From NCBI GenBank assembly GCA_003129525.1, contig CP029329.1, forward strand, positions 1,147,501 through 1,211,500: DNA of 64,000 bases, given 5' to 3'. Position 1 is the stretch's first letter. Each line of letters opens with the position of its first letter. Under the pieces are notes generated by a model. The model did no database searches and was not told the DNA's origin. It worked only from the letters and a program-made list of their open reading frames with translations. The position numbers and the translations under genes were made by a program. Positions 7,668 to 17,683 of the stretch are shown in pieces. This DNA comes from Clostridium beijerinckii. Its GTDB lineage: Bacteria; Bacillota; Clostridia; Clostridiales; Clostridiaceae.

Positions 7668-8312
7668 TTAATTGTAAGGTAGAGTTAATAATATACACTT
7701 GGATTTATAATTAAAGTCTAAATCTGAAGTATCTAATATATTCGAATTAATTTTTACTATATGCTTCATAGATATAATGAAGTTTTTGAGATCATCTAAG
7801 TATAAAGAGGTTTTGTTAGTTTTATATTGCATAGGGATTATATATTTAGGAGAAATCAATTTGCAAAGTTTTGCGGCTTCAAATCCATTCAAAGTAAAGT
7901 GTCCACCAATAGGGATAAGTAAAATATCAATATTTTTCAATCTTTCTAATACTAATGAACAAGGAATATGACCTAAATTTCCTAAATGACATAGAGAATA
8001 TGTATCATCCCTAAAGATATAAATAATATTAGGTCCTCTCTTAAGACCATTACATTTATCCTGAAATGAATTAAGGCCTTCTATTTTTAAAAATTCCATA
8101 TCAAAGGTTCCAATTCTATTAATTACTTTAGTTGTATTATTAGAATTATCTAAATATGAATTATCAAAATGATCGTGACTGGTAGTTATTAAATCACATT
8201 TAGGAAAATTGTTGTTATATCCGAGGTTATTATCAAAAGGATCAATTAAAATCCTTTTGCCAATGGATGTCTTTATAAGAAAACAGGAATGCCCGTACCA
8301 AGTTATTTGCAT
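7668..8312 (-). CDS. MBL-fold protein with substituted metal ligands
   Basis: A 214-residue protein of the small metallo-beta-lactamase-fold family related to UPF0173/YtkL. Fold landmarks are WYGHSCFLI at the start, SHDHFDN (45-51), HLGNLGH (109-115) and PMQYKT (160-165). In active relatives these read HxHxDH, FHD, HLGDLG and PMHYK. Here Asn51, Gln84, Asn112 and Gln162 stand at ligand positions, so zinc binding is probably weakened or lost. The start is the ATG at 8312: GGAGGT precedes it on the minus strand, while the longer frame from 8348 has no such site. It stands alone, facing away from ctsR. Confidence 0.75.
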   Translation of the reverse strand: MQITWYGHSCFLIKTSIGKRILIDPFDNNLGYNNNFPKCDLITTSHDHFDNSYLDNSNNTTKVINRIGTFDMEFLKIEGLNSFQDKCNGLKRGPNIIYIFRDDTYSLCHLGNLGHIPCSLVLERLKNIDILLIPIGGHFTLNGFEAAKLCKLISPKYIIPMQYKTNKTSLYLDDLKNFIISMKHIVKINSNILDTSDLDFNYKSKCILLTLPYN

Positions 8313-8433
8313 AAAAAACCTCCATGAATTAAATTTAAATGTCATCATATATTATTAACATATAAAATTATAAATAATCATAAATTTATATTGATACTTT
8401 AAAAAATAAAAAGATTATAGTATAATAATCTAA

Positions 8434-8450
8434 AGTCAAAGTAAGTCAAG
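8434..8450 (+). promoter_or_regulatory. CtsR operator
   Basis: A tandem heptamer AGTCAAA-GTA-AGTCAAG matches the CtsR box (direct repeat RGTCAAA with 3-nt spacing). It lies just after a TATAAT (8421-8426) and 38 nt before ctsR, where a bound repressor would block transcription. It implies autoregulation of the ctsR operon. Confidence 0.85.
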
Positions 8451-8487
8451 AACAAATATTTTGATTAAAGTTTAAGTAGGTGATATT

Positions 8488-8943
8488 ATGGCAAGACTTT
8501 CAGATATAATAGAAGCTTTTATAAAACAATTGTTCAATGAAAATATAGATAACGTAATATTTATACAAAGAAATGAATTAGCAGATCAATTTAGATGTGC
8601 ACCATCTCAAATAAATTATGTATTAACAACTAGATTTACTTATGAAAGAGGATACTTAATTGAAAGCAAAAGAGGTGGCGGAGGACATATAGCTATTAAG
8701 CAATTAGAATATGATAGTTCTAATAAAAGAGAAGAATTAATAAACCAAAGTATTGGAGATGCGATGACATATCATAATGCAGATGCCTTACTCAAAGATT
8801 TATTAGAGTCTGGAGTTATTAAAGAAAGGGAATGTGAAATAATGAGAATAGCAATTAATGATAGAAGTTTAACTGGAACAGACAATAAAAATAAAGTAAG
8901 AGCTGATATTTTAAAGGGAATGATTATGATAATTTTATCTTAA
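8488..8943 (+). CDS. ctsR: transcriptional repressor CtsR
   Basis: A 151-residue class III heat-shock repressor. The N-terminal winged helix-turn-helix has the glycine-rich wing RGGGGHIAI (about 62-70), and the C-terminal part is the helical dimerisation domain. CtsR binds tandem heptamers and represses clp genes; heat and protein arginine phosphorylation or adaptor-driven degradation relieve it in Bacillus. It is first of four genes, ctsR-mcsA-mcsB-clpC, with a CtsR box upstream. The start ATG follows AGGTG. Confidence 0.95.
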   Translation: MARLSDIIEAFIKQLFNENIDNVIFIQRNELADQFRCAPSQINYVLTTRFTYERGYLIESKRGGGGHIAIKQLEYDSSNKREELINQSIGDAMTYHNADALLKDLLESGVIKERECEIMRIAINDRSLTGTDNKNKVRADILKGMIMIILS

Positions 8944-8959
8944 AGGTGGGGATATATAT

Positions 8960-9547
8960 ATGCTATGCGAAAAATGTAAAAAAAATGAGGCGAAAATAAA
9001 TTTAATTACAGTAGTAAGTGGACAAAAACATGAGATTTGGTTATGTGAAAATTGTGCAAAAGATATATCTAGCATTCCATTTTTCAGTTCGATTAGTCAA
9101 AATGCAAATTTCCCATTTCAAGGGATGCTTACAGAAATATTATCTAATGCAGATAGTAATAAAGTTAATATAGATAATAATAAAATAAACGAGATTGTAT
9201 GTTCAAATTGTGGATTAACTTATGAAGAATTTAAAAAAACAGGAAAGTTAGGGTGCGCTGAGTGCTATGAAGAATTTAGGGTTGTACTTGAACCCAGAAT
9301 AAAAAGTTTACAAGCAGGAGTAAAGCATATAGGTAAAATACCTAATATGAAGGGAAAAGAATTAGTTCGAAGACGAAAACTTAAAAATTTAAAAGAAGAA
9401 ATGCAAAAATTGATTGTGACTGAAGAATATGAAAGAGCAGCAATTGTGAGAGATGAAATTAAAAAATTGGAACTTTATATATTAAACAGTAATGTTAAGG
9501 AAATAGTAAGTGTAAAGGGGGCGAATTGGGATGGACAGCTTAACTAA
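8960..9547 (+). CDS. mcsA: McsA, activator of the McsB protein kinase
   Basis: A 195-residue adaptor with four CxxC pairs (CEKC, CENC, CSNC, CAEC) that bind zinc, and a C-terminal UVR motif (EEYERAAIVRDEIKKLE). In B. subtilis McsA binds and activates the arginine kinase McsB. All metal-binding cysteines are intact. It lies 16 nt after ctsR and overlaps mcsB by 17 nt, which suggests translational coupling. Confidence 0.93.
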   Translation: MLCEKCKKNEAKINLITVVSGQKHEIWLCENCAKDISSIPFFSSISQNANFPFQGMLTEILSNADSNKVNIDNNKINEIVCSNCGLTYEEFKKTGKLGCAECYEEFRVVLEPRIKSLQAGVKHIGKIPNMKGKELVRRRKLKNLKEEMQKLIVTEEYERAAIVRDEIKKLELYILNSNVKEIVSVKGANWDGQLN

Positions 9548-10544
9548 CAAAGAAAGAGAAAAAGGTATAGTATTAAGTAGCAAAATATTATTGGCTAGAA
9601 ATTTTAGCAATTTGCCTTTCCCTAATAAATTAAATTATATTAAAGGTAGAGACAATGGCAAAAGAATATATAGTGTACTTAAAAATGAAATAATTGATGA
9701 AGAACTTACATTATATGAAATTTGGAATAAAAAGGAAGAGTTTGGTAAACAATATTTAGAAAAAGATTTAATAAGCGAAGAACTTATTAAAAATTCTGAT
9801 AAAGGATCATTTATATTAAATAAAGAAGAAACTATTAGTATTATGATAAATGAAAAAGATCATGTAAGAATTCAATATATAAGTGATGGATTAAATTTAG
9901 AAGAAGCGTTTGAGAAAGCAACAAGTATTGATGATAAAATAGAAAAGAACTTTGATTATGCATTTGATGAAAAATTAGGGTATCTAACAACATCGCCAGA
10001 ACACATTGGAACAGGAATGAAAGCATCAGTAATAATACATTTACCTGCACTTACCATGAGTGAGGAAATTAAAAATATTTCAAAGAATCTTAGCAAAATG
10101 GGAATGAGCATAAAAGGAGTGTATTTAGAAGGCACAAATGTTTATGGAAATTTATATAGAATAACTAATAAAATATCATTAGGGCTAACAGAAGAAGACA
10201 TTATAATTAATTTAAAAGAGGCGATTTTCAATATAATAGCAGAAGAAAATAAATTTAGAGAAATATTACTTAGCAAATGTAGATATGAATTAGACGATAA
10301 GGTTTATAGAGCATATGGGATATTAAAATGTGCAATTCTTCTAGATTCAAAGGAAACTATTGATTTGCTGTCTAATATTAGATTAGGAGCTGAACTTTCA
10401 CTTATAGATATTGATAAAAATAAATTGGATAAATTACTTATACTTACAAGCAATTCATCACTTCAAGATTATTTGGGAAGATATTTAGATGATAAAGAGA
10501 TTAAGTATGAAAGAGCAAAGCTTGTAAAGGAAATATTGAAATGA
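9531..10544 (+). CDS. mcsB: McsB-family protein arginine kinase, diverged active site
   Basis: A 337-residue protein of the phosphagen-kinase fold. McsB phosphorylates arginines to mark proteins for ClpC-ClpP. Family blocks align over the whole length: VLSSKILLARN (14-24), NEKDHVRIQ (107-115), GTGMKASV (150-157), RAYGIL (260-265). Compared with B. subtilis McsB as I recall it, many functional residues differ: nucleotide-binding Arg to Lys18 and Leu20, second Glu of NEEDH to Lys109, the active-site Cys to Ser145, Arg to Lys154 and Lys185, and the phosphoarginine-binding RDxxRA to IKYERA (324-329). The frame is open with normal codon use, so it is not a pseudogene. Kinase activity is uncertain. 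Confidence 0.85.
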   Translation: MDSLTNKEREKGIVLSSKILLARNFSNLPFPNKLNYIKGRDNGKRIYSVLKNEIIDEELTLYEIWNKKEEFGKQYLEKDLISEELIKNSDKGSFILNKEETISIMINEKDHVRIQYISDGLNLEEAFEKATSIDDKIEKNFDYAFDEKLGYLTTSPEHIGTGMKASVIIHLPALTMSEEIKNISKNLSKMGMSIKGVYLEGTNVYGNLYRITNKISLGLTEEDIIINLKEAIFNIIAEENKFREILLSKCRYELDDKVYRAYGILKCAILLDSKETIDLLSNIRLGAELSLIDIDKNKLDKLLILTSNSSLQDYLGRYLDDKEIKYERAKLVKEILK

Positions 10545-10569
10545 AGAAGGGATAGGAGGTCTGAGGCAT

Positions 10570-13020
10570 ATGGAATATAATAAATTAACAGAACGGGCGC
10601 AAGTAGTAATCTTAGAAGCTGAAAACGAATCTGAAAGGTTTAAGCATGGATATGTTGGAACAGAGCATATATTATTGGGTATTTTAAAAGAAGATGGATA
10701 TTCAGCTGAATTATTAAAAAAACATGGAGTTGTTAGTGAAAATATTATAACAATGATACAAAGATATTTAGGCTATGGTGATATCAAGAAGTCAGATGAT
10801 AATATATTATTAACGCCTAGAACTAAAAGATTAGTTGATGAAAGTTTTGCAGAAGCTAAAAAATTAAATCATAAATATGTTAGTCCAGAACATATTTTGT
10901 TAGCACTACTTAATCAAGAAGAAGGAATGGCATATACTATTTTAAAGAGCTTGAATCTTAATTTTACTATAGTAAGTGATGAGTTGCTTATATTTTTATC
11001 AGGAACTCATGAAGATAAGGTTAGCGATGGAAAAACAATAGAGAGCAGTAAAAAACAAAGTACTCCTATGCTTGATAAATATGGTAGAGATTTAACAGCA
11101 TTATCTAATGAAAAGGGATTAGACCCTGTAATAGGAAGGGATGCAGAGACTCAAAGATTACTAGAAATTCTTTGTAGAAGAATTAAAAATAATCCGTGTT
11201 TAATTGGTGAGCCTGGTGTTGGTAAAACAGCAGTAGTTGAGGGATTAGCGCAAAGGATAGTTGAAGGGAATATTCCAGAGATACTCAAAAATAAAAGGGT
11301 TATTTCTTTAGATTTAACATCTATGGTTGCAGGAGCTAAGTATAGAGGTGAATTTGAAGAGAGACTAAAAAAAACAATGGAGGAAATTGTTAGAGATAAG
11401 AATATTATTATATTTATAGATGAAATTCATACAATAATTGGAGCTGGAGGAGCAGAAGGAGCTATTGATGCATCCAATATATTAAAACCATCTTTAGCTA
11501 GAGGAGAAATTCAATGCATTGGAGCAACAACTATTGATGAATATAGAAAATATATTGAAAAAGATTCTGCATTAGAGAGAAGATTTCAACCTATAACTGT
11601 AGGGGAACCTTCGAAAGAAGAAACTTTAGAGATTTTAAAAGGTTTAAGAGATAAATATGAAGCACACCATAGAGTTGAAATTACAGATGAGGCGTTAGAA
11701 GCGGCAGTAAATTTATCAGACAGATATATAACAGATAGATTTATGCCAGATAAAGCTATTGATTTGATAGATGAGGGGGCTGCAAAGGTAAGAATACAGA
11801 ATTTAACGGCGCCACCAGATTTAAAAGACTTAGAAGGAAAAATTGAAAATATAGATAAAGAAAAGGAAGACGCTATAAGAGTTCAAGATTTTGAAAGAGC
11901 TGCAAGTTTAAGGGATAAAGAAAGAACATTAAAAGAGCAATTAAAAAGTATGAAGAAGAATTGGGATACTCAAAATTCACTTAGGACATTGATTGTAGAT
12001 GCGGAAAAAATAGCTAGTGTAGTATCATCATGGACAAAGATTCCAATAGAGAAGTTAACTCAAGTAGAAAGTGAGCGATTATTAGATTTAGAAAACATAT
12101 TGCATAAAAGAGTTGTTGGACAAAATGAGGCTGTAAAATCTATAGCTAGAGCTGTAAGAAGAGCAAGAGTTGGAATTAAAGATCCTAATAGACCAATTGG
12201 GAGTTTTATATTTTTAGGACCAACTGGAGTTGGAAAAACTGAGCTTTCTAAGGCTATTGCAGAAGCTATGTTTGGCGATGAAAACAACATTATAAGAGTT
12301 GATATGTCAGAATATATGGAAAGTCATTCTGTATCTAAATTAATAGGATCTCCACCAGGATATGTAGGATATGATGATGGTGGTCAACTTACAGAAGCTG
12401 TTAGAAGGAAACCATATTCAATAATTCTTTTAGATGAAATTGAAAAAGCTCACCCTGATATATTTAATATATTGCTTCAAATTATGGAAGATGGAAGACT
12501 TACAGATGGCAAAGGAAAGGTAGTCAATTTTAAAAATACAATAATTATAATGACTTCAAATGTGGGGGCTCATCAAATCAGAAAGCAAAAGAGTATAGGA
12601 TTTAATAATACTAGTGATAATGATGAAACTGAATACGAAAAGATGAAGGAAAGTATATTAGAAGAATTAAAACAAAAGTTCAAACCAGAATTTCTAAATA
12701 GGATTGACGATACAATAATATTCCATAAATTAAGTGAGGAAGATTTAGATAAAATAATGGATCTGATGCTTGCATCTATAAGAAAAAGACTTGAGGGCAG
12801 AAATATTTATCTAAGTTTTGAAGATGATAGTAAAAGATTTTTATTAAACAAAGGAATTGACCTTGATTATGGAGCAAGACCACTAAGAAGGCTTATTATA
12901 AAAGAAGTAGAAGATCGACTAAGTGAAGAAATTTTGCAAGGAAATATACGAATTGGAGATAAGGTAAAAGTTAATGAATTAGAAAATAAGCTTGTTTTCA
13001 GTAAATCAGTTAAAGAATAA
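10570..13020 (+). CDS. clpC: ATP-dependent Clp protease ATPase subunit ClpC
   Basis: An 816-residue Hsp100 unfoldase that feeds substrates to ClpP. In order: the N-terminal double Clp-N repeat (about 1-145), the first AAA+ domain with GEPGVGKT at 213-220, the middle domain carrying a UVR motif ([14 protein letters not shown]), the second AAA+ domain with GPTGVGKT at 550-557, and the C-terminal D2-small domain. ClpC in this operon works with McsA/McsB. AGGAGG precedes the ATG by 10 nt. ClpP is not in the window. Confidence 0.96.
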   Translation: MEYNKLTERAQVVILEAENESERFKHGYVGTEHILLGILKEDGYSAELLKKHGVVSENIITMIQRYLGYGDIKKSDDNILLTPRTKRLVDESFAEAKKLNHKYVSPEHILLALLNQEEGMAYTILKSLNLNFTIVSDELLIFLSGTHEDKVSDGKTIESSKKQSTPMLDKYGRDLTALSNEKGLDPVIGRDAETQRLLEILCRRIKNNPCLIGEPGVGKTAVVEGLAQRIVEGNIPEILKNKRVISLDLTSMVAGAKYRGEFEERLKKTMEEIVRDKNIIIFIDEIHTIIGAGGAEGAIDASNILKPSLARGEIQCIGATTIDEYRKYIEKDSALERRFQPITVGEPSKEETLEILKGLRDKYEAHHRVEITDEALEAAVNLSDRYITDRFMPDKAIDLIDEGAAKVRIQNLTAPPDLKDLEGKIENIDKEKEDAIRVQDFERAASLRDKERTLKEQLKSMKKNWDTQNSLRTLIVDAEKIASVVSSWTKIPIEKLTQVESERLLDLENILHKRVVGQNEAVKSIARAVRRARVGIKDPNRPIGSFIFLGPTGVGKTELSKAIAEAMFGDENNIIRVDMSEYMESHSVSKLIGSPPGYVGYDDGGQLTEAVRRKPYSIILLDEIEKAHPDIFNILLQIMEDGRLTDGKGKVVNFKNTIIIMTSNVGAHQIRKQKSIGFNNTSDNDETEYEKMKESILEELKQKFKPEFLNRIDDTIIFHKLSEEDLDKIMDLMLASIRKRLEGRNIYLSFEDDSKRFLLNKGIDLDYGARPLRRLIIKEVEDRLSEEILQGNIRIGDKVKVNELENKLVFSKSVKE

Positions 13021-13030
13021 TTTAAAGATT

Positions 13031-13082
13031 AATGGACTATTTCAGAAATATAAAATATTTGCATTTTGAAGTAGTCTATTTT
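13031..13082 (+). terminator. possible terminator after clpC
   Basis: GACTA-t-TTC pairs with GAA-g-TAGTC across a loop of about 24 nt, followed by TATTTT. The long loop makes the call tentative; it fits the end of the ctsR operon. Confidence 0.35.
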
Positions 13083-13158
13083 GGTAAATATAAAATAATC
13101 TAATAAAGGACATATTTGCGATAAAATTAAGAAATATTTAGAGTAGGAGAAAATTGGT

Positions 13159-14106
13159 ATGAGTAAAGAAAAAAAAGAATTAGATTTAATTATAATTGGT
13201 GGAGGTCCAGCTGGACTTACAGCAGCTATGTATGCAGGTAGAGCTAAATTAAATACATTATTATTAGAAAATGAAATTGTAGGAGGACAAGTTAGAAATA
13301 GTTATACTATAGAAAATTATCCTGGATTTAAGTCTATAGACGGTGGAGAATTAGCAGATATATTTCAAGCACAGGCAGAAGCACTTGGTGCTAAAATTGA
13401 TGAATTTGATTCTATTCAAGATATAGATATTTCAGATGATAAAAAAATAATTGAAACTGAAACATATATATATGACACTAAAACTATAATAATTGCGACA
13501 GGAGCAGCACCTAAAAAAATACCAATTCCACAAGAAAGTCAATTTTCAGGAAAGGGAATTCATTATTGTGCTATTTGTGATGGAGCAATGTACCAAGGGA
13601 AAGATATAGCAGTTGTAGGTGGGGGAAATTCAGCATTAGAAGAGGCTATATTTTTAACTAGATTCGCTGAAAAAGTTTATTTAATAAGAAGATATGATTA
13701 CTTTAAAGGGGAACAGGCATTAATAGATGAAGTCTTTAATAATCCTAAAATAGAAGTATTGCTAAATCAAGATTTAGTAGAAGCTAAAGGTAATAGTTTT
13801 TTAGAATCAGTAATGATTAAGAATACAAAGACTCAAGAAATTAGTACATTAAAGATGGATGCTGTTTTTGGATGTATAGGAACTAAGCCTAGAACTGATT
13901 TGATAAAAGATTATTTGAAATTAAATGAGCAAGGATATATAATCGCAGATGAAGATATGCAAACAAATATTAAAGGTGTGTATGCAGCTGGGGATGTTAG
14001 ACAGAAAAAATATAGACAAATAACAACTGCTGTTGCAGATGGCACGGTTGCACTTTTGAATGCAGAAAAATATATTGAAAAAGAAAATTTGACGCCAATT
14101 AAGTAA
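13159..14106 (+). CDS. trxB: thioredoxin reductase
   Basis: A 315-residue flavoprotein disulfide reductase. The FAD motif GGGPAGLTAAMYAG is near the N-terminus, the redox pair is CAIC (C137, C140), and the second nucleotide motif is GGGNSALEEA. The usual NADPH signature HRRxxxR reads IRRYDYFK here, so nucleotide preference is less certain; some clostridial relatives use other donors. It is expected to reduce thioredoxin or glutaredoxin-like proteins, and a CPWC glutaredoxin is convergent with it. The start ATG follows TAGGAG. Confidence 0.92.
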   Translation: MSKEKKELDLIIIGGGPAGLTAAMYAGRAKLNTLLLENEIVGGQVRNSYTIENYPGFKSIDGGELADIFQAQAEALGAKIDEFDSIQDIDISDDKKIIETETYIYDTKTIIIATGAAPKKIPIPQESQFSGKGIHYCAICDGAMYQGKDIAVVGGGNSALEEAIFLTRFAEKVYLIRRYDYFKGEQALIDEVFNNPKIEVLLNQDLVEAKGNSFLESVMIKNTKTQEISTLKMDAVFGCIGTKPRTDLIKDYLKLNEQGYIIADEDMQTNIKGVYAAGDVRQKKYRQITTAVADGTVALLNAEKYIEKENLTPIK

Positions 14107-14166
14107 ATATTTATAGCAAGTCAGTAATTTGATATAATAATAAATATGATATTAAATATATAAAAG

Positions 14167-14192
14167 TTAAGAGGCGAAATTTCGCCTCTTAA
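14167..14192. terminator. bidirectional terminator between trxB and the glutaredoxin gene
   Basis: TTAAGAGGCGAAA and TTTCGCCTCTTAA form a perfect 13-bp inverted repeat between convergent genes, ending at the minus-strand TAA. It can serve both transcripts, with A/T-rich flanks on each side. Confidence 0.75.
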
Positions 14193-14420
14193 TTATTTGC
14201 CTAAAGCATTTAAAATAGCTGGTTTATCAAATCCTATGATAATGTTATTATTAATATCTAATACTGGAACACCCATTTGATTTGATTTTTTTATCATTTC
14301 TTCTCTAGCTTCCATATCATCTTGAACATTTAATTCTTGAAATTCAATATTTTCTGATTTAAGATAGTTTTTTACCTTAACGCACCAAGGACAAGTATTA
14401 GTAGTATATACTTTTATCAT
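14193..14420 (-). CDS. glutaredoxin-family thiol protein
   Basis: A 75-residue protein with the thioredoxin fold in its minimal form. The active site is CPWC (C10, C13), followed later by the cis-proline motif GVPVL and the closing GFDKPAI. It matches the small clostridial glutaredoxin-like (YruB/NrdH-like) proteins, which may accept electrons from thioredoxin reductase; the neighbouring trxB fits that. AGGAGG precedes the ATG on the minus strand. The substrate is unknown. Confidence 0.88.
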   Translation of the reverse strand: MIKVYTTNTCPWCVKVKNYLKSENIEFQELNVQDDMEAREEMIKKSNQMGVPVLDINNNIIIGFDKPAILNALGK

Positions 14421-14462
14421 AAATATACCTCCTTAAGTAATAATTATTATTTTATAATTAAT

Positions 14463-14491
14463 ATTATAATATAATCTTTATAAGCTATCAA
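14463..14491 (-). promoter_or_regulatory. promoter of the glutaredoxin gene
   Basis: On the minus strand TTGATA (14491-14486), a 17-bp spacer and TATAAT (14468-14463), 42 bp before the start. A good sigma-A match. Confidence 0.65.
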
Positions 14492-15033
14492 CACAATTAA
14501 GAAATAATATCATGTAGTTATTATGACACATTGAAAAAATAATAAATAAAATATATACTAAATTCTTCACTTATTATTTTATTTCAAGTACCTTAAGTTA
14601 GAACTTAATATTATATATTCAAATTAATTTTGAGAATACGAATTGTACAATGATTTAGTTAAATTACACTCAATAGTAGTACGATGCATATTTGTTCATA
14701 GACTTGTAATATTATTAATATAATTTTTAGTTATCATAGTTATTAACTCCAATGTATTTGTTATAAATAGTTTCTGTAATAATTGATTAATCATGCTAAA
14801 AATTAAGAAAAATAAAATATAAATAGTATGTATAAAAAGTAGTACATAGTAATATAGAAAGTTTGATTGAATTAAAGTCAATATTAATTAAATATGTTAA
14901 AAGAACTAATATGCTATAATTAAAGTAATATTTCGTTGTAATAATATTGTGTGAGTATATCTGATATATATTGAGACCAATTAATTATTGAAGAGTTTAA
15001 ATAACATCTATTAAAAAATAAAGGGAGATATTT
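14492..15033. other. AT-rich intergenic region before radA
   Basis: About 540 bp without a supportable gene. A minus-strand frame of 61 codons (14696-14881) has no ribosome binding site and the composition of random AT-rich DNA. Seen: a short hairpin TTAAGTT-ag-AACTTAA near 14592-14607, a repeated AGTAGTAC (about 14676 and 14839), and an extended -10 TGCTATAAT (14912-14920) without a clear -35, which may start the radA transcript. Confidence 0.5.
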
Positions 15034-16410
15034 ATGAAAAAGAAAACACTATATAGATGCTTGAGCTGTGGCTTTGAAAGTATAAAGTGGCTTGGAAAAT
15101 GTCCAACATGTAATAGTTGGAATACATTAGAAGAAGTCGTTGTTGAATCAAAAAGTTTGCAAACAAGAGTAAGGCAAGCATCTAAAAAGCCAATAAAAAA
15201 ATTATTAGAAGTAGTTTCCAATAAAAGCGATAGAATAGTTACAGGAATAAATGAATTTGATAGAGTAATGGGTGGAGGAGTTGTAAAAGATTCAATTTCG
15301 ATTATAACTGCTAGACCAGGTGCTGGAAAATCAACATTACTTCTTCAAATCTCAGATGCTATAGCGCAAAAGGGATATAAAGTAATTTATGCATCTGGAG
15401 AAGAAAGTGACACTCAAATAAAAAATAGAGCAGATAGAATTCTTGATAAAATTCACGAGAATATATGGGTAGTACAAGAAACAAGTCTTGATAATGTTTT
15501 AGATGCAGTTGAAGAAATAAATCCTGATATGCTGATTGTAGATAGTATTCAAACATTTACGATGGAAGCGTCATTACCAGCAAGAGCGGGTTCTCCGACA
15601 CAAACTATGGAGTGTGCTAATGCACTACTTCAGATTGCTAAAAATGAAAAGAAACCAAGGGCAGTTATTGTGGTAGGTCAAATGACTAAGAATGATGAAC
15701 TTGCAGGACTTCGGGCATTAGAACATTTAGTTGATACAGTTCTTATAATAGAAGATGACAATGATGAAGAATTACGTGTGCTTGTAAGCTCAAAAAATAG
15801 ATTTGGCAGCATTGAAAATGGATTTTTTCAAATGTGTGAGAAAGGCGTTATCTCAATAGATAACCCATCAGAGTTTTTTATGACAAAGCGCGAAGAAGGA
15901 GAAATAGTTTCTGGAAGTGCATTGACTGTAATTAAAGAAGGAACACGAGCGATTATAACTGAGATAGAGAGTTTAGTATCTAAAAGCTTTACTCCATATC
16001 CTACACGTATAGGAGAAACATTAGGTAAAGATAAATTAAATACATTAATATCTATATTAGAACAACGTGGAGGTATTAATCTGTATGATAAAAATGTAAT
16101 TATTAAAACTACTGGTGGTATAAAAATAAGAGAACAAGGAATTAATTTAGCTGTAATAATGAGCATAGTATCATCTGTAAAGCAACGAGGTATAGAGTCT
16201 AATATTGCATTTATAGCAGACGTAGGATTAACTGGTGAACTTAAAAAGGTACCATCGTTGGAAAGTAGAGTTAAAGAACTTGAGAGGATGGGATTTAAAA
16301 AAGTTTATGTCCCAAAGAATTCATTTATGAGAGAAAATAGCTTTGAAAAAATTGAAGTGATTGAATTAAAGACGTTAACAAATGTAATAAATCATGTATA
16401 CAATGATTAA
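15034..16410 (+). CDS. radA: DNA repair protein RadA (Sms)
   Basis: A 458-residue RecA-like protein that helps branch migration and repair of recombination intermediates. It has the N-terminal zinc finger C9-C12-C23-C26, a Walker A reading ARPGAGKS at 93-100, the RadA-specific KNRFG at about 253-257, and a C-terminal Lon-like domain. GGGAG lies 9 nt before the ATG. The order radA-disA-yacL-ispD is the conserved one in Firmicutes, and RadA influences DisA activity in Bacillus. Confidence 0.96.
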   Translation: MKKKTLYRCLSCGFESIKWLGKCPTCNSWNTLEEVVVESKSLQTRVRQASKKPIKKLLEVVSNKSDRIVTGINEFDRVMGGGVVKDSISIITARPGAGKSTLLLQISDAIAQKGYKVIYASGEESDTQIKNRADRILDKIHENIWVVQETSLDNVLDAVEEINPDMLIVDSIQTFTMEASLPARAGSPTQTMECANALLQIAKNEKKPRAVIVVGQMTKNDELAGLRALEHLVDTVLIIEDDNDEELRVLVSSKNRFGSIENGFFQMCEKGVISIDNPSEFFMTKREEGEIVSGSALTVIKEGTRAIITEIESLVSKSFTPYPTRIGETLGKDKLNTLISILEQRGGINLYDKNVIIKTTGGIKIREQGINLAVIMSIVSSVKQRGIESNIAFIADVGLTGELKKVPSLESRVKELERMGFKKVYVPKNSFMRENSFEKIEVIELKTLTNVINHVYND

Positions 16411-16615
16411 ATAAAGAGTAAAGTGGAAATAATTTATACTAATATTTTTCTACAAAAAAATATATAATATTTAAATTTAATAAATATTATTGAGAGATTA
16501 TAGTTATTATAGTATTATAGTTTTATAGTTTATGTTTTAAAATTTAGATTTTAAGGAATTAATTAGATATTAATAACGTTGAGATATAAGATTTTCAAAG
16601 AGAGTGGGGGAGTGT

Positions 16616-17683
16616 ATGAGAATAGAAAAGGGAATAGGAATAAAAAATGTCTTAAAGATAATGTGCCCAGGCACTCAACTAAGGGACGGCCTTGAAAATA
16701 TATTAAGAGCTAAGACAGGAGGACTAATAGTAATTGGGGACGATGAAGAAGTTATGAATCTAGTTGATGGCGGATTTTATATTAACTCAGAGTATACTCC
16801 TTCATATGCATATGAATTGGCTAAAATGGATGGTGCCATAGTAATAACTGGAGATTTAAAGAGAATTGTCTGTGCCAATGCTCAATTAATACCTGATTCA
16901 TCTATTCCAACTTATGAAACAGGAACTAGACATAGAACAGCACATAGAGTAGCTAAACAAACTAATAAAGTAGTAATTGCAATTTCTCAACGAAGAAATA
17001 TAATAACCATGTATAAAGGCGATATAAAATATGTATTAAGAGAAAGTAGCATAATTCTAAGTAAGGCTAATCAAGCAATTCAAACATTAGAAAAATATGT
17101 TGCAGTACTTGAACGTGTTATTAATAATTTGAATTTATTAGAATTTGAAGATTTAACAACACTTTTTGATGTAGTTACAGCAATTCAAAGAACTGAAATG
17201 GTAATGAGAATAGTAGAAGAAATTAATATGTATATATTAGAACTTGGAAATGAAGGAAGATTAATATCTATGCAACTTAATGAACTGATTAAGCACATAG
17301 AGAGAGATGGGATATTATTAATTAGGGATTATTGTGGGGATGGATTGCAATATAATGAGGTATATGAACATATTCAAAGATTAAATGCATCAGAACTATC
17401 AGATTTAGATGCAATTTCAAAGGTGATAGGCCATGGAGGGACTCCTCTCATGGATACACTAATATCTCCAAAGGGATATAGAGTATTAAGTAAAGTACCA
17501 AGGATACCATCAAATGTTATTGATAATCTTATAAAAGAATTTAAAGAACTAAGTAATATAATAGATGCAGATATAGCTGATTTAGATAATGTTGAAGGGA
17601 TAGGAGAAACTAGAGCTACTGCTATTAGAAATGGCTTGAAACGTATAAAAGAACAAGTATCATTAAAAAAAGAAATATATTAA
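16616..17683 (+). CDS. disA: diadenylate cyclase DisA
   Basis: A 355-residue DNA-scanning enzyme that makes c-di-AMP from two ATP. The catalytic DGA motif is at 72-74 and RHR at 105-107, both intact, followed by the helical linker and a C-terminal HhH DNA-binding domain (VEGIGETRA). The start is the ATG at 16616, 12 nt inside the longest frame, because the upstream GTG falls within the ribosome binding site AGTGGGGGAG. The octamer pauses on branched DNA in other species and then lowers c-di-AMP output. The receptor DarA is encoded upstream. Confidence 0.96.
   Translation: MRIEKGIGIKNVLKIMCPGTQLRDGLENILRAKTGGLIVIGDDEEVMNLVDGGFYINSEYTPSYAYELAKMDGAIVITGDLKRIVCANAQLIPDSSIPTYETGTRHRTAHRVAKQTNKVVIAISQRRNIITMYKGDIKYVLRESSIILSKANQAIQTLEKYVAVLERVINNLNLLEFEDLTTLFDVVTAIQRTEMVMRIVEEINMYILELGNEGRLISMQLNELIKHIERDGILLIRDYCGDGLQYNEVYEHIQRLNASELSDLDAISKVIGHGGTPLMDTLISPKGYRVLSKVPRIPSNVIDNLIKEFKELSNIIDADIADLDNVEGIGETRATAIRNGLKRIKEQVSLKKEIY

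Noticed and set aside
14696..14881. 61-codon minus-strand frame between the glutaredoxin gene and radA
   Set aside because: No binding site, low-complexity Ile/Leu/Tyr composition as expected by chance in AT-rich DNA.
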